A DNA stretch of 64,000 bases from Owenia fusiformis (Eukaryota > Annelida > Polychaeta > Sabellida > Oweniidae). The DNA lies in the NCBI GenBank assembly GCA_903813345.2, contig CAIIXF020000001.1, positions 8,499,098-8,563,097 on the forward strand. Reading direction: 5' to 3'. The notes under the pieces were generated by a model. The model worked only from the letters and a program-made list of their open reading frames with translations. It had not been told where the DNA came from and searched no databases. Below are positions 63,847 to 64,000 of this stretch, piece by piece; within the stretch, counting starts at the first letter, position 1, and each line of letters begins with the position of its first letter. The position numbers and the translations under genes are program-made.

Positions 63847-64000
63847 GTAAGGTTTAAAATGAACTTGCCTTTTGTATTGAATGGTGTGGTGCGACAATGT
63901 ATTTTTAGAATTAGCAACATTTTTATGAATATTTGTCAGGTGAAAGTCAAATATACAAGATTATTCAAACCAAAAGGCATTTTATTGGAAATGTTTAAGT

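Overview
This is animal nuclear DNA: five protein-coding genes split into many short exons with GT..AG introns, AT-rich non-coding sequence, and a dense layer of nested DNA transposons. The genes and the abundant ACATGTA-type simple sequence fit a marine invertebrate, most likely a lophotrochozoan such as a bivalve mollusc; that assignment is inference. The reading frames I assembled from splice sites close exactly for the three complete genes (HDAC1, TMEM259 and BABAM1).

Layout. 1-9073 (-): WDR33, the AAUAAA-reading subunit of the mRNA 3'-end processing complex, N-terminal half and about five WD repeats; the gene runs off the left edge. 9215-14851: a foldback element broken by a LINE, then MITEs, then an unassigned exon-like block. 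14852-23155 (-): complete class I histone deacetylase (HDAC1/2 type) with 14 coding positions, one of them present as two alternative exons. 27406-33414 (-): complete membralin (TMEM259), an ER-membrane degradation factor. 33415-35665: divergent spacer holding a hAT element that sits inside an unidentified open frame. 35666-49800 (+): complete BABAM1/MERIT40, a scaffold subunit of the BRCA1-A and BRISC deubiquitinase complexes, its introns swollen by transposons. 49801-57802: mariner, TTAA-MITE, MULE-like, foldback and hAT elements nested in each other. 57803-63846 (+): first nine coding exons of FYCO1 (RUN domain plus coiled coil); the gene runs off the right edge.

The five genes are housekeeping genes and do not form a pathway together, though several act on nuclear processes (3'-end formation, chromatin, DNA repair) and two on membranes (ER quality control, autophagosome transport).

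The most unusual signals are: (1) a cluster of eight small hairpins in a WDR33 intron whose transcribed loops are almost all AUAAA closed by covarying stems, in the gene for the protein that reads AAUAAA; (2) a duplicated HDAC exon, both copies intact and of equal length, identical in protein for 20 residues but differing at 12 of those codons; (3) a 5-kb element with 541-bp terminal inverted repeats carrying a decayed gene whose conserved motifs look like a FEN1/PIN-type nuclease; (4) an 85-bp near-perfect palindrome flanked by an 8-bp target duplication.
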